Notes under the pieces: generated by a model
What the model was told of the DNA's origin: nothing
What the model saw: the letters and a program-made list of their open reading frames with translations, nothing else
The model's database searches: none
Position numbers and translations under genes: made by a program
In this document: piece by piece, positions 63,335-64,000 of the stretch
Layout of the letters: every line of letters begins with the position of its first letter
Position numbering within the stretch: position 1 is the stretch's first letter
From: Euryhalocaulis sp050486445
GTDB taxonomy: Bacteria; Pseudomonadota; Alphaproteobacteria; Caulobacterales; Maricaulaceae
Assembly (NCBI GenBank): GCA_050486445.1
Contig: JBJHDH010000012.1
Span: 11,173-75,172, forward strand
Direction of reading: 5' to 3'
Length of the DNA stretch: 64,000 nt

Positions 63335-63853
63335 CTATTCCACAATCACCGTGATGACCTCCGAGGCCACCGGCGGGTCGTGCGGGATATGCGTCCAGTC
63401 GCCCATCACCAGTTGCAGCGTATTGATCCCCGCCGGCAGCTCGACCACCGCCTCGGTCTGGGCCTGGCCGTAATGCAGATGCTGGTCGTCGGTCGGGATC
63501 GGCCATTCCAGGTCCAGATCGTCCAGCGTGACATTGACCAGGAGGTGGTGGTGGCCTGTGCCCGGCGTCTGGTCGCCGGCCTCCACCACATCAATGCCGC
63601 TGACGCCGAACCGGATGATGACCGGGCTGCTGACCCTGTCGCCATCGGCCAGATTGACGAAAAACACCGATGCGCCGGGCGGCGCCGCGATCCGCAGCGA
63701 ATCGGGGTCCGCGGCGGCGTCATGCCCCGCATCATGGGCGGCGTCCGGCGCCTGGGCGGTCGTCGCGCTCTGGTCGCCGCAGGCGGAAAGGCCCAGCGCC
63801 AGAACGGCGCCCGCCGCGGCGCCAAACATTGCAGTCCTGTGTCTCTGGATCAT
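63335..63853 (-). CDS. DUF4399-family lipoprotein
   Basis: The 172-aa protein has a lipobox LGLSAC (C25), an Ala/Asp/His-rich spacer (DAAHDAGHDAAAD) and a DUF4399 domain (about 57-172) with GVSGIDVVEAGDQTPGTGHHHLLVN, DDQHLHYGQAQTEAVVELPAG and TLQLVMGDWTHIPH. The many conserved histidines suggest metal binding. The family is uncharacterised and occurs in marine bacteria. It is monocistronic. Confidence 0.88.
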   Translation of the reverse strand: MIQRHRTAMFGAAAGAVLALGLSACGDQSATTAQAPDAAHDAGHDAAADPDSLRIAAPPGASVFFVNLADGDRVSSPVIIRFGVSGIDVVEAGDQTPGTGHHHLLVNVTLDDLDLEWPIPTDDQHLHYGQAQTEAVVELPAGINTLQLVMGDWTHIPHDPPVASEVITVIVE

Positions 63854-63953
63854 GTCGATTCCCCCGAGCGTGATGGATTTACGTACAGCCTAGCGCCCCG
63901 GGACGGGAAGGCCAATCGGCGCTGGATTGAGAAGCGGTAATGAGGGCGCGGTT

Positions 63954-64000
63954 GATCTCCCCCCGTTCACGGGGGGAGGGGACCGCCGAAGGCGGTGAGG
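63954..64000 (+). repeat. Second copy of the hairpin-rich intergenic repeat (cut by window edge)
   Basis: The last 47 bases open like the element behind secA: GATCTCCCCCC..., a 10-bp hairpin with GT-TC-AC apex (63957-63978), then ACCGCC-GAA-GGCGGT (63982-63996). The second hairpin differs in sequence from that of the other copy (GTCCGC-GTA-GCGGAC) but has the same size, so the fold is conserved while the stem varies. It continues beyond the window. Confidence 0.8.

Overview
The window is about 65% GC and gene-dense. It reads as the chromosome of an alphaproteobacterium of the Caulobacterales/Hyphomonadaceae/Parvularculaceae type. The evidence is a flgF-flgG-flgA-flgH operon divergent from fliL-fliM, a flgI operon divergent from fliX, a perfect CtrA box (TTAA-N7-TTAAC) before fliX, a tonB-exbB-exbD-exbD-TPR locus, a DksA of the alphaproteobacterial type lacking the zinc cysteines, and SecA divergent from a parvulin isomerase. 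No phage, integrase, transposase, CRISPR array or rRNA was seen.

Layout. 1-1309: the end of kdpD (cut by the window edge) and kdpE. 1647-5772: a TonB energising locus. 5990-18840: an accessory catabolic stretch with a 4-cresol dehydrogenase/vanillyl-alcohol oxidase type flavoprotein and its cytochrome, a class C beta-lactamase-fold hydrolase, a DUF1080 lipoprotein, an ABC exporter, two small membrane proteins, an SDR, a beta-keto acid cleavage enzyme, a tannase/feruloyl esterase and a carotenoid-oxygenase-fold dioxygenase. 19006-29099: a FlaA1-like nucleotide-sugar dehydratase, a FadL-like porin, tRNA-Ala(CGC), a possible secreted JAMM-like protein, YggT, FolD, CsbD, a LigW-like decarboxylase, ChrA and a second ExbB/ExbD pair. 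29433-33539: a DUF6152 protein and a large secreted G8/beta-helix protein resembling animal CEMIP/TMEM2. 33696-35977: a CAU tRNA (probably tRNA-Ile2), SIMPL, PanD and a CBS protein. 36011-49178: the flagellar cluster, with DksA and a membrane protein embedded. 49199-64000: mainly housekeeping genes (Dps, a 2OG-Fe oxygenase, aspartate aminotransferase, MAPEG, MutT, PpiC-type isomerase, SecA, AccA, pirin, TrmJ-like methyltransferase, isocitrate dehydrogenase) plus hairpin-rich intergenic repeats.

The strongest regulatory result is that the flgI and flgF operons share one promoter design. Each has a sigma-54 box, then a perfect IHF consensus 15-16 bp upstream, then a GGCA-N5-TGCC palindrome exactly 45 bp further upstream. 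The palindrome resembles the FlbD (ftr) elements of Caulobacter. fliX, whose Caulobacter homologue controls FlbD, starts from the same intergenic region behind a CtrA box, so the cell-cycle-to-flagellum cascade can be read directly from the DNA.

The 5990-18840 stretch, together with the LigW-like decarboxylase and possibly the FadL-like porin, suggests growth on plant- or lignin-derived phenolics. That link is inference from enzyme families. The other items most worth a second look are the CEMIP-like protein, the Asp-Pro-Phe repeats in ExbB, the Tat-signal protein coupled to the flavoprotein, the AMIN-like plus TPR giant behind fliM, and the repeat elements at 57514-57736 and 63954-64000.
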